A stretch of DNA of 64,000 bases from Daphnia pulex (lineage: Eukaryota > Arthropoda > Branchiopoda > Diplostraca > Daphniidae), in the NCBI RefSeq assembly GCF_021134715.1, contig NC_060025.1:8866001-8930000 (forward strand). Direction: 5' to 3'. Shown here in pieces: positions 9,884-22,426 of this stretch. The position numbers and the translations under genes are program-made. A model generated the notes under the pieces. It searched no databases and was not told where the DNA came from. It worked only from the letters and a program-made list of their open reading frames with translations. Every line of letters begins with the position of its first letter. Position 1 is the stretch's first letter.

Positions 9884-10987
9884 ATGAAGTATCACCTCAA
9901 GATGGCATCCAAGTCTTTCTGTGAGGCGAAATCGAACCTACCGAAAAAAATGAATAATGTTTCACTACCAAACATGGAACCAGACTTTTCTAATCCAAAT
10001 CACCAATTGGATATTCCAGATTTTGAACGATTCCGATACCACCTCGATGAAGTTCAGCCAGAGCCAGATATTTCCTGGTACAGAGATCTCTTGCCATTTT
10101 TCGCATTTGGGTTCCTTATATCACTAATACCAACTCTGATATGTGGTCTAATGATCTTACTACCAGATTGCTACACAATGGAGGTTGTGTTCAGTATTTT
10201 GGGGTTTTTGCAGAAATTCAACGGGTCCAACTACGGATCGATCGTGACGATAATTCTGACGTCATACGCTTTTTCTAAGCAAAATGGCAAAGATGAACTG
10301 AGCGATCCGACTTCGTTGTTCAAAAAGGTTTATGTAAGCGAAAAAACACCAGAGACAAAAATAGCGAAGATGCGGGCCCTAACGGCGTATACAAAATTGA
10401 TGATTTATTACGCTCTTCCCAGGGATTTTTACCATGAAACCTTTGGCATCAATTACGAAAGTCTTTTAGTAGATTTGTATCAAAAACAACTTTTACCAAA
10501 AAGAGATTTTATAAGACTCAGAAAATTAGACATGAAACGACACGAACATCAAGTCGTTACGTTCATTGAAGAATTAATAGGAAAATGTGGTCCCGCAGAG
10601 GACGCCTTTTTGAAATTCCATGAGAATTTAAAGGTTTTAAAAAAAATGTTGCAGGATGATTTTCTGAGATATACATACAGTCCTGTTATGAAAATAATTT
10701 TGGTGTTTAGTTTTATAGGTTGTTTTAGCAGTTTTTCGAAGGTAAATTCTCTGCCTGATTTTGTAGACTCAGTTACCCTGAGTAATAATTTATTTTTTTT
10801 CATTTCGTATACGTGTTACTATCTTGGTGTGTATGCACTTGATGTTTTTGGAAAAGGTAATTACTTTTTCAATAAAATAATCAAAAAAAATTTGAATATA
10901 AAAAAGTATTACACGGAAATCGAAATGGATATATGGAACTGTGTGATCGATGGTTGCTGGGATTCAACGAGGGCTCTGGTGAGTTGA
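9884..10987 (+). CDS. Unrecognised intronless multi-pass membrane protein
   Basis: A single open frame of 367 codons from the first ATG (9884); a second ATG at 9902 is equally possible. I do not recognise the family. Hydrophobic segments suggest about four membrane helices: FFAFGFLISLIPTLICGLMI, a weaker pair around VVFSILGFL and SIVTIILTSYAF, IILVFSFIGCFSSF, and NLFFFISYTCYYLGVYAL. Between them lies a long Lys/Arg/Glu-rich soluble loop (about residues 150-270), and the tail is acidic and Trp/Cys-rich. The open frame also extends upstream of the ATG. Its lack of introns and AT-rich codons set it apart from its intron-rich neighbours, which could mean a retrocopy or a lineage-specific gene. 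The end is near a GTGAGT, so a further exon cannot be excluded. Confidence 0.55.
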   Translation: MKYHLKMASKSFCEAKSNLPKKMNNVSLPNMEPDFSNPNHQLDIPDFERFRYHLDEVQPEPDISWYRDLLPFFAFGFLISLIPTLICGLMILLPDCYTMEVVFSILGFLQKFNGSNYGSIVTIILTSYAFSKQNGKDELSDPTSLFKKVYVSEKTPETKIAKMRALTAYTKLMIYYALPRDFYHETFGINYESLLVDLYQKQLLPKRDFIRLRKLDMKRHEHQVVTFIEELIGKCGPAEDAFLKFHENLKVLKKMLQDDFLRYTYSPVMKIILVFSFIGCFSSFSKVNSLPDFVDSVTLSNNLFFFISYTCYYLGVYALDVFGKGNYFFNKIIKKNLNIKKYYTEIEMDIWNCVIDGCWDSTRALVS

Positions 10988-12037
10988 AGATCGTCGGTGA
11001 ATCACGGGATTGATGCCGGGCCAGCCAGCTTTCACGTTCAGGAATTCGGCGACTTCTTCAGCTACGGAAGCGACGCCTCGACTGCCCAACTAATCACTTC
11101 AACCCGACCATGACGGCTCACGGCCAGCGAGCGAATAATTTGCGTAACATTAGTTTAGAGTAATTGCCAGAATAAGAAGTACTTTTCCGTAAGCTCATGA
11201 TGCGTAAGCCTATCTTTAATATACACAAGATGACACCTTCCCCGAATTGTAGTTACATACGATTTTGGTATTTACTAGTGCTAGTAAATGTTCTTGATCC
11301 TGTGGTCACTGGTACTGACCATTTATGACTTTTGCCTTTAATTTGAATAATTCAACTTAACGGCAATAGAGTCTTACATTTTATTTGCTCTTAAATTTAA
11401 GTTTATTTCGCGTCTTGTTCAAAATTTGATTATCAATTCATTCAATTAAAATGTATTGAGCAATTAGCCAATTACATCAGGAAGCATTGCTAAATGGCTA
11501 ACACAAAACAAGGAAGTTCTTTTAGGGGTTTTGTATTTTCCTTTATTTTTCATGCAGTTTGTGTTTGTACACTTTGACAATGTGCAACAAAAATAGACGA
11601 TGGTAAACATCGAAAAAAAAAAACGAAGGCGCAGAGGGGGTATAAGTAGATGCAAGGAAGTTGCTATATGAATCACAACAAAAATAAGCCGTTTTGGTTT
11701 CCTTTTAAAAAAAGAAAGGAAATGTTATAAACTAGCCAGATTCGATGTCCAGCGGGGTTCATTATTCCTAGAAGACAACCCTGTGATGTGGGGAATGAAT
11801 AAACATGAATCATTAAGGTGGAAGAAATAAGCGATGGAGGTGGAGAAAATCTATAGAAACAATCAGCTGAATCTTTTTTAAATCCAGGGATAGACGGAAA
11901 ACACAGACGACATGAGCCGATCTAAATAGCCAAAATTCGATTACAAGGCACCGGATTCACACATGTACAACGGTTGATAAAAAGAGAAAAAAATGAATGG
12001 GATAACATGGAAGGTAATAATGGGACGACTGGCAGGA
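10988..12037. other. Intergenic; EXOC6 3' flank
   Basis: Contains a short GC-rich open stretch at about 10998-11115 (see findings) and then AT-rich DNA. The stretch nearest 12037 is presumably the EXOC6 3' UTR. No other gene is seen. Confidence 0.4.
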
Positions 12038-15000
12038 TCAGGCCGAAGATTGGAGCAGCTGCCTCAACTGACGCAACACCGTTTCCATCAGCTTCTTCTT
12101 GTCTCGCTCGCTCTTTTTCAGGACGGAAAACACCGTCCGCTTGTCAGCCTCACGCAACCTGTTAAACGGGCAACAACAAAGAAACGCAAGGCAATGAATA
12201 TGGGCAGCAGGGACGGTTGAGACAGTTCGAATTACTTTTCCAAAACGGTAATGGCTCGCTGGGGCGAAACACGCAGGTATTTGCTGGTATCCTGACCATA
12301 ATCGTGAAAGTAAGCTGACCAGTCCCAGGACAGCAACAAATCCAGCAGCTGGCGCAGGTCCAAAAATGAAGACAACAAGGTCCCGTCCTCGAACCCCGGG
12401 ACCGGTTCGGAAGCCGCAAATTCTAACATCAAAAGGAACATGCTTTATCGATTAGAATAAGCTCATTAATTGGGTATAATGAACTTACGCTCGCATTGAA
12501 TGACGTCAAGGTTCACTTGCTGAAGGGCTCCCATGGAAATTGACCTGACATCGTCGCTGAGTAGAAGATCCATCAGAATTTCAGCGATGTGACGGCAGGC
12601 CGTCAGACAGGCGTTTTGGGCAACGTGTTCCTTTTGTTTTTTAAAAGAAGAAAAAACAATTGAAAAACGGTTAGTCCCATCCGTCATTGTCATCCGCATT
12701 TGGAAAGAAGAATCTATTAAAACATTTTGCACGAGGACGTGGCCTTATTTGGTCAGATAAGCGCTCCCACTCCAGTCAGGATGAAGCAATTGCCCATCTG
12801 GTTCGAGCAGCCCAAAAAACTTGCCCACCTTGAGATTGGTAAAGGCCTGGAAGGTGCTCTGCAGGAAGGCGATCAAGTCCATCAGGAAAGAAGAGGCTTG
12901 ACCCGATGGCTCATTGAGCTGCCAGTCGTAGTTGGCCAACTCCATAAACTCGTCCATTTTGCGCTTGAGGGCCTCGTAGATCTGCTGCTCGGCGTCGTCC
13001 CTCACGTCGCGGAAGACGGCCCGCCCTTGCAGCCGGGCAATGTGCGACAACTCACGCGAGGCCCCCGTCAGCTGGGCGATAAACTCCTCCAGCCAGCCGT
13101 TGGACTCCTCCAGGTAATTGGTGTTGATCGAGATCTGAATGAGTTGGAGGAGCGACAGCGACGGCTTGCGGATCAGCGTCGAAAGGCATCCGCTGAGCGT
13201 CCGCGTCAGCAGCAAATTGGTGTAGCGCCTCAGCGTGTCGTCAATCTCCTGGTCGGCCAAATTCAGATCCTGCGAGAACTGCAGGCACGCCTGGATGTAG
13301 TTGCGGATCTGCCGGTACACTTTCGGCACCAAACTGCTGAAGGGGAAACGTTTGGGGAACGGAGCGGCTTCTAAATGGCCGTCCCTGTACGGGAAGGACT
13401 CGATTACACGCTGATATTCGGCAGCTGTCGTAACCTTGGCAAAAGAAAACGAGTCAATCGTCGGAATCGGATATAAAACAATTGGTTTGGCCATACTTGG
13501 ATTGGATGGTAATTATCTTCGTCGAAAATATCACGGAAGACGTGGACCCATCGTTGCATCAATACTTCGTTATAGTGGTCACGAATCTCTTGGAGTAATT
13601 CGACCAGTTGAGACACACTGTAGCCATAAGTCTGGTGGGGGGATAAAGTGACAGCCATTAATTGTCATTTCTTAATGGCAGGATACTGGTATTATCGACA
13701 CTTACTCTGAGAGTGCTGCTAAAAAGCATAACGAGATTTTTAATTTTCAACATGAGGGCCGGATCCGTACAATAGGACTGTAAAGATAATTGACAGTCAA
13801 TTAAAAAATTTTTAAAAGTAAAGGATAGGGGCGGATGAGATGACTGACCGAATGAGTGCGAACAGAAGAAGCTATTTTGGAGACGGCAATATTCCAGACA
13901 TCGTCTAGGTAGGAACGATTGACTAAGGTGCTGGCAGTGTTCATGACGTGGTCTTCCACAACGAAGAAGCCGACGATGCCGTGGAAGTATTGACGGTACC
14001 CTTCGATCGTTTCGTGCTGTGTAGGAGAGAAAATAAGATTTTGTAACGACGAGAATTCAAGTAGGGAAGTAACAAATTCACCATGTTGGTAGGAGGTTGA
14101 AGGGCTAATCGAGCCTGCTTCTTCCTCTGCTTCCGGTAATAGTTTTCATACGTTTCTTTGGCGTCTAGCACAGTGTGGATGTGAAGGCAACGATAAACAG
14201 GTGAAAAATCTACCAAATCTTGAGCGCTGAGATCTTCTTCGACGCTATATACGCTTTCAGACTGGGCCTCGTAGTCAAATTCACCTGTAAAATACATTTG
14301 AAAGTTAAAATCCAGTCTCAAAACAAGAAATTAGTGATTACCTGAGACGGTGGGCGACATTAAGCGTTTGATCACCGACGAATTGGCTGAAATGTCAATG
14401 TTGAGCTGCTCTGCCGTCTAGAAAATGTTTAGAAACATTAAAAATAAGGACAAACACAATTGTACGAGTTAAACTTACATGTCTCATGGCCACTTCTCCT
14501 ATTTTAGGTGAATATTTGCGGATGCTTTCTAAAAAGTCTTTCAGATCTATCATAGAGGCCTCTTTGATAGACTCACGCACTTTGGCGAGACTTCTTTTCA
14601 TGTGTTCACTAAATCTATAGTGGGAGATGCTTGGCAAATGAATATGCTCCAGCTGTTCCAGTGTCTTCAGTGCTGGATAGTACCTGCAGGGAAATGAGTT
14701 GTACAACATCTTCATGGATTTATTTAACAAAGCAAAGTCTTACCTTTTTTCTTTCATTTGCTGCTGCAGCTTAATGTAAGCTCTGAGCACAGGTAAACAA
14801 CTTTGAAGCATTTCTATGGTAGTTTTCATGTTTCTTTCTATCCTTCTCGCATCAGCCAATTCTTGTCCTTTTAATTTCAATTGGGTGACAGAATGGCAGA
14901 TGTCACTGTCAATAGTTTGAACCTCACCCTGATGAAAAACGAAATTCAAGAGTTGGTCAGAAATTGAACAACATTTAACTACTCACATGAATTCTGTTTG

Positions 15001-15328
15001 CTAATCCTTTCAATTCCAAAAGATCTCTGATAGATTCTATGAAACCTTGATGGTGAGCGCTGCAGAGCTTTTCAATGTCCCTATCATGGCTGCGTATTCT
15101 GCTCTCCAATTTATCAGCAAAAGCATCACATTCATCCGTGTCGAAAATGGCACTAGGGAATCAGAAATAACGTTGCAATATTCATCATAGAAATATGAGT
15201 AAGACCTTTGCAATGTTTCCACTGTCATTATTTTACCGGAAAGTTGGACCCCAATAATCGTCAATGGCTTCAATTTCCTGTAAAAGGAGATCATGCCTTC
15301 CTTTTCCTTCTTTTGACGATTCATCCAT
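12038..15328 (-). CDS. EXOC6: Exocyst complex component 6 (Sec15)
   Basis: Sec15 is the exocyst subunit that binds Rab GTPases on secretory vesicles and helps tether them to the plasma membrane. Thirteen exons give 785 residues, close to the usual ~800: 15237-15328, 14987-15152, 14744-14928, 14479-14683, 14342-14417, 14082-14284, 13849-14016, 13706-13777, 13497-13631, 12829-13434, 12489-12630, 12236-12422, 12038-12158. Family landmarks are DDYWGPTFRAIFD at the start, HDRDIEKLC, YYPALKTLEQLEHIHLPS, MIDLKDFLESIRKYSPKIGE, the C-terminal helical-bundle motifs CQ/CR-H and ISMGALQQVNLDVIQCE, SEPVPGF, LRQLLDLLLSWDW and KYLRVSP. The start ATG at 15328 gives the conserved N-terminus. Introns are about 55-110 bp. 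It is divergent from NOP53 with 310 bp between start codons. No lesion seen. Confidence 0.96.
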
Positions 15329-15638
15329 TATGCAGAAAAAGGCAGCTGATAGTTAATAGATTAATAAGTAAACACGGACAAGTGACACTTTACGCAGATG
15401 ACATTTCTCACAAAAAACACACCCACCGAAGGGGGCTAAACAGCAATTCTTAAACAACATTAAATTTATTTTTTATTTTGATGTCTTGAAATTACTTCTC
15501 ATATCTTTTAATATTATTCTGGGTTATATTTAAATTTAAAAATATTAAATTTTATGATAGAGTTTTAATTTTATTTAATCAAAACTTTTGTTTTCATGTG
15601 TGATTGCTTCTGCCACCACCACTCTTTTCCACACAGAA
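15329..15638. promoter_or_regulatory. Shared promoter region of EXOC6 and NOP53
   Basis: Only 310 bp separate the two divergent start codons, so both 5' UTRs and promoters must lie here. It is AT-rich (especially 15470-15590) and I see no convincing TATA box for either gene, as is common for housekeeping pairs. Confidence 0.55.
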
Positions 15639-17426
15639 ATGGCGGCCTCCACATTGGGAGCAGCATGGTTAGTGAATGAAAGTGATAAATTAGAAAAGAA
15701 AAAGCCCAAAAGGATTGTTAAACACAAGAAAAAAGCTTGGCGAGTTACTGAAATCGAAGATGTTGAAAGATACTTGGAAAGTAAACGACTCGACGAGCGA
15801 CTTGGGTACGTCAAACTAAAATTCCCCATTTTTAAAGGTTACTAAAAATTATTTTTTTAAAATTGCAGAGCTCCGTTCGAAGAGCGTCCGAGTGACAGTC
15901 TTTTCGTTGTTGACACAAAGGCCATAGCTGACCAACCTGCAAAGAGTGAGCCAACCAGAAAACGAAAACTTAAAGAAATTGGACCTCTGAAATGCTACGC
16001 CATTTTAACACCAAACTCTGCTGTTCAAGATCCTTTAAAGTCAAGGTATAGAAGAAAAATTTAATAAGTCAAGTTCAAGTTAAACAGTTTTACTTTCTTG
16101 ACAGGAATCGTGTACGTCTACCAGAAGAAAGAGGAGACCCACTTCTCAGAAAGGTCATGGAGGAGAGAAGAGCCAGAGGGAAAATTGCAACTCATTTTGT
16201 TCAGTCTATGAAGCATCACCAAGAAAATGTAGAAGCCCTGGCCAACAAGAAGAAACCGGAGAGGCTGAGGACAACTTTTGACTTTGACATTTGGGGGGAA
16301 GCTGGTATGTCATTCAGATTTTCACCAGCAAAAACATTTTAATAACAATTATTTGTTAAATACAGGTGACTATTTGATGATTGGGGACAAGAAAGTTTCA
16401 GCACTGGACCTGTCAGACCCATTGAAAACCTACACAATGGAGAAAATAGGAAAACGAATCTACGGCCGGCCAAAATCTATGTTCTCGAAAACGACTGGCC
16501 TTAAACAAGTGGAAGTTCCCCATCCAGGAACTTCTTACAATCCAACTTTCCAAGATCATCAAGCCTTACTGAAAGAAGCTTACGACGTTGAGGCCAAAGA
16601 GATAAAACAAGAAGTTAAAACCAGACGAAGACTGGGCCCCATGCTGAAGAAGATTCCTATTCAAAGAAAAGAAGTAAACTAAATCCAGAATTTTTCCTTG
16701 TTTGACACATTTACAATAACGCGTATTCAATCTTAGGAGCAATGGTGGTCAGAGATGACTCAAGGATTAGGCGAGGAAGAAGAACCAGCCAATGGAGCGG
16801 AAGTGGAAGTCCCCTGTGTGCGTCCGACCAAGCCCAAAACTCGCAGACAGAAAATCAGAGCCAAGGCGCTCAAGTGGCAAGACATGCGTCGTAAGAAACT
16901 CAAGGAAGCTAAAAAGCGCCTGCTTGAATTTGACCGGTACTTGCCAACCCATTAAAAACAATATCACAAATCAATAATTAATGTTTCATATGTCATTAGA
17001 TTGAGATCGATCCGTCGCGAAATCCGTAAATCTGAAGAACTGACAGTCAAACGAATGGAAACCCGAAAGAAGGAGAAGGAGGCCAAGATGTTTAAGCCGG
17101 CCATGCTTGGCAAACATAAATACGAGCCTCCACAGATTGAAGTCAATCTGAGCGAAGAGATCGTTGGCACATTACGTGGACTCAAAACTGAAGGTATTGA
17201 TTATTGAAAAACACCAACGTTTAGTTCTTTTTTAATTGATTTTTGTTTTTTCTCAGGCCATGTTTTGATCGACCGGTACAAGTCCCTCCAGCGACGCAAC
17301 ATTATCGAGCCGCGTATTCGCCAGACAGTCGTGTACAAGTACAAGCATAAAGTCTTTACGAAGCGCAGCCACTCTGAACCCAAGGGTCTTAAAGTGGGCA
17401 AGCGTAACAACATCCCCGTACAATGA
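15639..17426 (+). CDS. NOP53: Ribosome biogenesis protein NOP53
   Basis: NOP53 (vertebrate GLTSCR2/PICT1) is a nucleolar factor for 60S subunit maturation that docks the exosome helicase Mtr4 on pre-60S particles. Seven exons, 471 residues: 15639-15805, 15869-16045, 16105-16304, 16366-16673, 16737-16936, 17000-17193, 17257-17426. Landmarks are a Lys-rich N-terminus, KKKAWRVTEIEDVERYL, DSLFVVDT, the FDIWGE segment, HPGTSYNPTFQDHQALL, QWWSEMTQGLGEEEE, a Lys/Arg-rich coiled region and the conserved C-terminus RYKSLQRRNIIEPR with KHKVFTKRSH. The protein is highly basic, as expected for a rRNA-bound factor. The ATG at 15639 gives the expected MAAS start. A polyadenylation signal AATAAA lies at 17463. 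Confidence 0.95.
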
Positions 17427-17462
17427 ATCAATTTGTAATGCGAATGACACGGTTGCTATTTC

Positions 17463-17468
17463 AATAAA
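17463..17468 (+). terminator. Polyadenylation signal of NOP53
   Basis: AATAAA 37 bases after the NOP53 stop codon. Confidence 0.75.
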
Positions 17469-18292
17469 GAAAATATGCCGACTGTGTTTTCTTGATTGCT
17501 TCCTTTTTCAATTGTAGCAACACATTAATTACAAAAGGCATCCAAAAAAGTGAAAGAATTTCATTAAGAGATTATAACTTTTAGAATTTGTTGTTTTATA
17601 GTCAGGCTGTACAAGTAATTTCATTTATTCACGGTATTTAGTCGCCCTCTTTCACCGAATTTAATAGAGTGACACTAGATAACCGGAGACGACACCTCGC
17701 GTGAGCGGGGGAGTTGAAATGCTGTCACGTAAATTACAGTGGTGCCACCAACAAAATATTCAAAGGCTCTCTCTGTTCGTCTAGTCTAGTCTAGGAGATT
17801 TAGCATTCTGTCGAGCGAGTGGAGCCTCGTTTATCTAACCGCATTTCCATTTCAAAACAAGCGAATCTGTGAAACAGCGTTATAGGCACGAACACACACT
17901 TGCATAAGAGGAAACAGACATCAATAATCAAATCAAAGTTAACTTTTGAGGCAAAACAAAGTTGCGTTTATTTCCGCATGAACGCGCATGGCTCGCAGCC
18001 AAACAACTTATCACAACAAAAGGGGGAACCCAACAACCTCTCGAATGTGTGCGTGTTAGGCAATCAGACAACAAAAATCCAAAGAAACAAATTGATTAAA
18101 CGGGGTTAAATGAAATCGATAAGATGAGATATCGATAAATTATAGCTTTTTTTTTGTTTTTAAGTTTTGAATTAAATTAAATGAAATAACTGGACAAGAT
18201 AGATAGGATCAATTAAAGGAAAGGCGGACCTGTAAGGCGCAATGAACGAAATTCATCAAATTGATATTAACATTAAATTCGTTAAGATAATT
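17469..18292. other. Intergenic and 3' UTR between NOP53 and the SAP-like gene
   Basis: About 820 bp between convergent genes. It contains no convincing coding sequence; part must be the 3' UTR of the minus-strand gene. Direct short repeats GTCTAGTCTAG (around 17780) are the only local structure noted. Confidence 0.4.
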
Positions 18293-19865
18293 TCATTGGA
18301 CATAAGAGGCGACTCGGGGCAACATGTTGCAGAACGTGGACAGCGTCAAGCTGCGGCCACTGGGGACAAAGACGGACGTCGGATTACCAGGCCTCTGGAT
18401 GCGGAAGAAAGGGCCGCCCAGTTGGTAGCAGTCAAAGTCATAACAGCAATCGTTGGTAGAGGTCGCATGGGATTCGGATGGCATCGTCGAGCAAACATTT
18501 TGCATAGAGGACTGTGGAAACTGCTGGGCCGATTGCTGGATGAAGGATTCGCACCACGTCGACGTAGAAGGATTTTGTTTTATGTTGACGTCTTGATAGC
18601 CACTGGAAGATTCCAGAGGCACCTCAAAGTCTGTGTTGTAATTGGAACCTGTGACGGGCGACGATATGAAATCATCCGGAGAATAAATGTCGTCGTTGTT
18701 CATAAACATGTCGGGTGCTGGTGTCGCCGGATCAAATAAGCTGCTGGATACATTGGTGGGTAGTGATGTATTCTCCAATCCATTGTTGTTTAACCGAATG
18801 TTTTGGAGGTTTTTCCACGTGTTGAGATCGTAGGAATCGTCTGCTCCCATCCATCCGGAATCGCAGCTTTCAAAACTGCTCTGCGGAAGCGGATAAAGGT
18901 TGTCGCCACTGCCGCCAGACTGCCAACTGCTGGTACTGTTTGCGCTAACGCTGCCCACGCTGCAGCATAGATCCTCGTTGATGGACGAATTTACTCCGCT
19001 CCCGCCACTGTTGCTGCAGTCGCTCAACAAGGGAAGGATCGATAGCTCTTTGGAGAGGTCCGGCAAAGCTTTCTGGTGCATCATGTTGTGCATTGATGGA
19101 AGGCCAACGACCGGGTCGCTTACAATCGGTTGTTGTTGGTCCCATGTGCTGCAACCGCCCATAACTGCTGCTGCTGCTTGGTATTGATGCTCTTTACGGA
19201 TCGTCAGTGAAGTGGGTCCTGTCGTCAACGAACTGAAAGAGAAGCTGGCCGGCCCTCGGGACTGTTGACTCAACGCGGCTGCCAATTTCGAACGCTTGAA
19301 AGTCTCTGCGTTGAAAATGTACGCCGCTGGATCCATTTCACTGGCCGATCGTTTCATTTTCGAACGGGATAGATACTTTGGCGCGCGTTTGCTCTCTGTC
19401 AATAAAAACAAAAACAAATGAACATCGCAGACGACTGTAACAATGAAAAGGGGGTTGGGGGGTTTGTTGATGTAACTTTTAATGAGAAATTTACCATCTT
19501 TAAGCTTCAATAGTTGTTGCTGCTGTGATCGCAGCTGTTGCTCACGTCGTAGGATCTTCCTTTGCCTATTAGCCTCCAAAATCATGGCGACGGCCTGTTC
19601 GTTTTGATTCTGTCGGGCTTTAATGGCTTCCACTAATACCCCTTGCTGTATATAATGAGATAGATAGATGGGTCACACACATGAGACTCAAACAGTAATG
19701 AAGACATCCTTGATCCCAGATCAAGAGCACGAGTGGTGGTGATCAATTACTAACCTTCATCTTTCCGGGGAGACTGAGAGACATTGCCAGTACTTGAAGT
19801 TCCTTGTACGAAAGGGAATCAACAGTGAGTGAGCTTGGCTGATTGCAGGTGGAATCGTTATTCAT
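18293..19865 (-). CDS. SAP-like motif protein, Ser/Gln/Asn-rich
   Basis: Three exons (19755-19865, 19495-19645, 18293-19395) give 454 residues; lengths sum to whole codons. The N-terminus (residues 14-48) reads LTVDSLSYKELQVLAMSLSL followed by GKMKQGVLVEAIKAR, which fits the helix-Gly/Lys-helix layout of a SAP motif, a small DNA-binding fold. After it comes a basic Gln-rich coiled stretch (EANRQRKILRREQQLRSQQQQ), then a basic patch with SRSKMKRSASEMD that could be a nuclear localisation signal, and a long low-complexity Ser/Asn/Gln/Pro region ending SYVQ. This suggests a nuclear regulator, possibly a transcription coactivator, but I do not recognise the family and do not assign a name. Its 5' flank shares intergenic space with the KChIP gene, which is divergent. 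Confidence 0.75.
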
Positions 19866-22363
19866 CGTAGCTCGTGTTTGACGTCAACAACACACTCGTC
19901 ACCGCGGTTGATGAGCACCCAAAACACTCAACCACCACTCTTCTTCTTCAGTTTATATTGTTTGATGAGAAGAAAAGAAGAAAAAAGTTTTGTTCAAGGA
20001 GAAAATGTTGTGAGCTAATCTTTTTCTTTCTTTTGTTTTCGCTATTTTAACAATTGGAAAAAGAAAACAAAAAATTATAATCTCAATTTTGTACGACGAG
20101 CAAAATGAACTTGACCTCTGGTGGCCTAGCTTGTTACGCAGATACTGATAACAATCTCTATTTTTCTCATTTGCATTCTGCTAGTACCACCATCACGCCC
20201 CCTATTGTTTCACCTCAGGGCAATTTGGGTGGTGACGGGAGGTCGAACAGGGTCGTCAAGTCGGCCATTTTGAATTTTATGTGGGTGGTTTTTTCTTTTG
20301 TTTCTTCTGCTTTCCTGACTCATCGACAACTCATTTGTGGGTTCCGGAATAGGAAAACGAAGATGCTAATATCTAATTATGCAAAACCAGACCTGCATGA
20401 GGTGGAAATTGTGGTGTGGGCAAGGACTTTTTTTCTTTCCACCTTTTGGTAAGAGAAAAACCTTTTTTTTTCTTTCGTCTAGATAGAAAAAGTAAAACGT
20501 ATGCAAATCGATGATTCACCTTACCATTCCTTCTCTTTTGCATAGTTTATGTAAATCTTTTAAAACCTGGTTTTTTACTGCAAACTCATTTAAATATTAG
20601 TGTTCTACAAGGTTAGATTTTTGGTCAGTTCGGTCCAGACTGTTGGCCACGCCACATGTTGGAATGACCTAGCTGCAGATAATTGATTTGATAATTTAAC
20701 CTCGTGTGTCGTTTGACTTAACTTTAATAGCAATTTAATTGTTTAGAGTATGAAATCAAGTGCCGTGAAACTCTTGCAACACGTGGTTGTTTGAAAAATG
20801 GAATTGTTGAGTCATATCGATCGGTAAAAATTCACTTCATCGATCTCTGCCAGACTTTGTAGATTCACTTTGGATCGATCGTTCATATTCTTTTCACATC
20901 CAGTGGTGAAAAATTGTCGTTGACGTGTGTGTTTATTATCGATTAGAGCTGTTTTGATCCTCCACGTATAAAGTTCATCATTCTTTACATTCGATCCACT
21001 CTGTTGATGAACGTCATCGATCGTCTTCAAGTCCGAGCTTTTAATACCGAGCTCACGTTTGCCGTGTAAACACACTGTACAGAGTAGCACAGCTGGGGTA
21101 ATAATATCTTATCTCTTAAATTGCTTTTTATTGTTGAGCCATATAAGCCCCCTGATGGAATTGGCTACATGTGTGTGGGGAGACCAATATCTTTTCTGCC
21201 GGTTGCAATCACAAACGTGCCCGAGTTGTAGACGTAAACACATGTTGCACACACACACGCAGGATAAATGTATCAAAGTGTAACCAAAAGTTTTCTTTCT
21301 TGTTTGTATTATTTCTCTCAGGATATGTTATGGCCGGATTCTATTCCCGTGACCCCAAAACTCTACACGAGTCACACAGACTATACACACATCCATCATA
21401 GAGATACGAAAGTTATAAGGAAGAAGAAAAGGAGCTTAATCCAAGTCGACAGCTGTTCACGGTAGAGCTGTCACAAAAAGAAAGAAAAAAGATCCTGATG
21501 GAAACTTTTACTCCGCCGGAAGAGCGGCTACCCAATTTAATTTGCCATGGAATTATTATTAGATCATTTCTTTTTTCTTCTTTTTAAAAGGTACAATATA
21601 AGTTGTTGTTGTTGTTGTTATGGTAACCTAAATCTTAAAAGAGAAACTATACAGGATCAAAAGGAGAGTCTTGGCGCAGAACAAAAAGCGGAGGAGAGGA
21701 CAAACCTCCCACATGTGTACTCTACTGGTGTAGTATAGTATGGAGAGGCCAATCATCCGCGGGGGACTCGGCAGTCCGCGTTTGGCTTCCGTTCTTGCTG
21801 GTATCACGCAAAACATATTCCGTCGCTGCCGGGCAAAAGAGTGAAGAAAGTTTTCCCCTCCTATTTTGCCCGGCCGCCTTTCCTGCTGGGTAATATCGTT
21901 TTAAAATAACATTTTGGTGTGTAGGTGATAGTTTTGGCCAAACTTTTGGCGGGGGTTCCATCACGCGAATATCTCGTTTTTTTTTTTAAATTCTAAAGTT
22001 TGTTGATTCATTTCCACCGGCTTTAATTGAATTAGTCGCTCTGATTAGAGGGGACGAGTCTACAGGGACTAATGCAAGGATTTGTCTCACAGCTCAGACA
22101 GTTGGTGAAATTTGGGTAAATTCACACACACACACACAAACATAATTAGTTTGTTGTTTCCCCCCGGATCTAACGCATGGATACTCATTAGTTTCTCTCC
22201 CCCCCTTTTGCAGCCGTGTTATTGGTCTCTACACAACAACCAACAACTCTGTGCATTTAATCCTTTTTTTTTCTTTTCTTTAAAGATTTTTATTCCTGTT
22301 ATTATTTTTACAACTGCCAAAAGTCACGCAATTTTCGCTAACGCCATCTTTGTTCCTTTTCAG
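19866..22363. other. Intergenic between divergent SAP-like and KChIP genes
   Basis: About 2.5 kb containing 5' UTRs and promoters of both genes. No convincing coding exon; several short microsatellite runs such as GTT repeats at 21603-21620. An acceptor-like tract ending CTTTTCAG at 22363 may open the first KChIP coding exon. Confidence 0.4.
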
Positions 22364-22426
22364 GAGCCTCGCCGGAATCCATCCGGAAGCAAAGCGGAAG
22401 AAATTAATAAGGAAAAGGTGGGAAAA

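Noticed and set aside
12727..13374. 215-codon plus-strand open frame
   Set aside because: It is antisense to EXOC6 exon 10 and has the Arg/Gln/Leu bias of a shadow frame.
22112..22363. Upstream extension of KChIP exon 1a frame
   Set aside because: It lacks an ATG and ends in a polypyrimidine tract plus CAG, so it is more likely intron or 5' UTR than coding.
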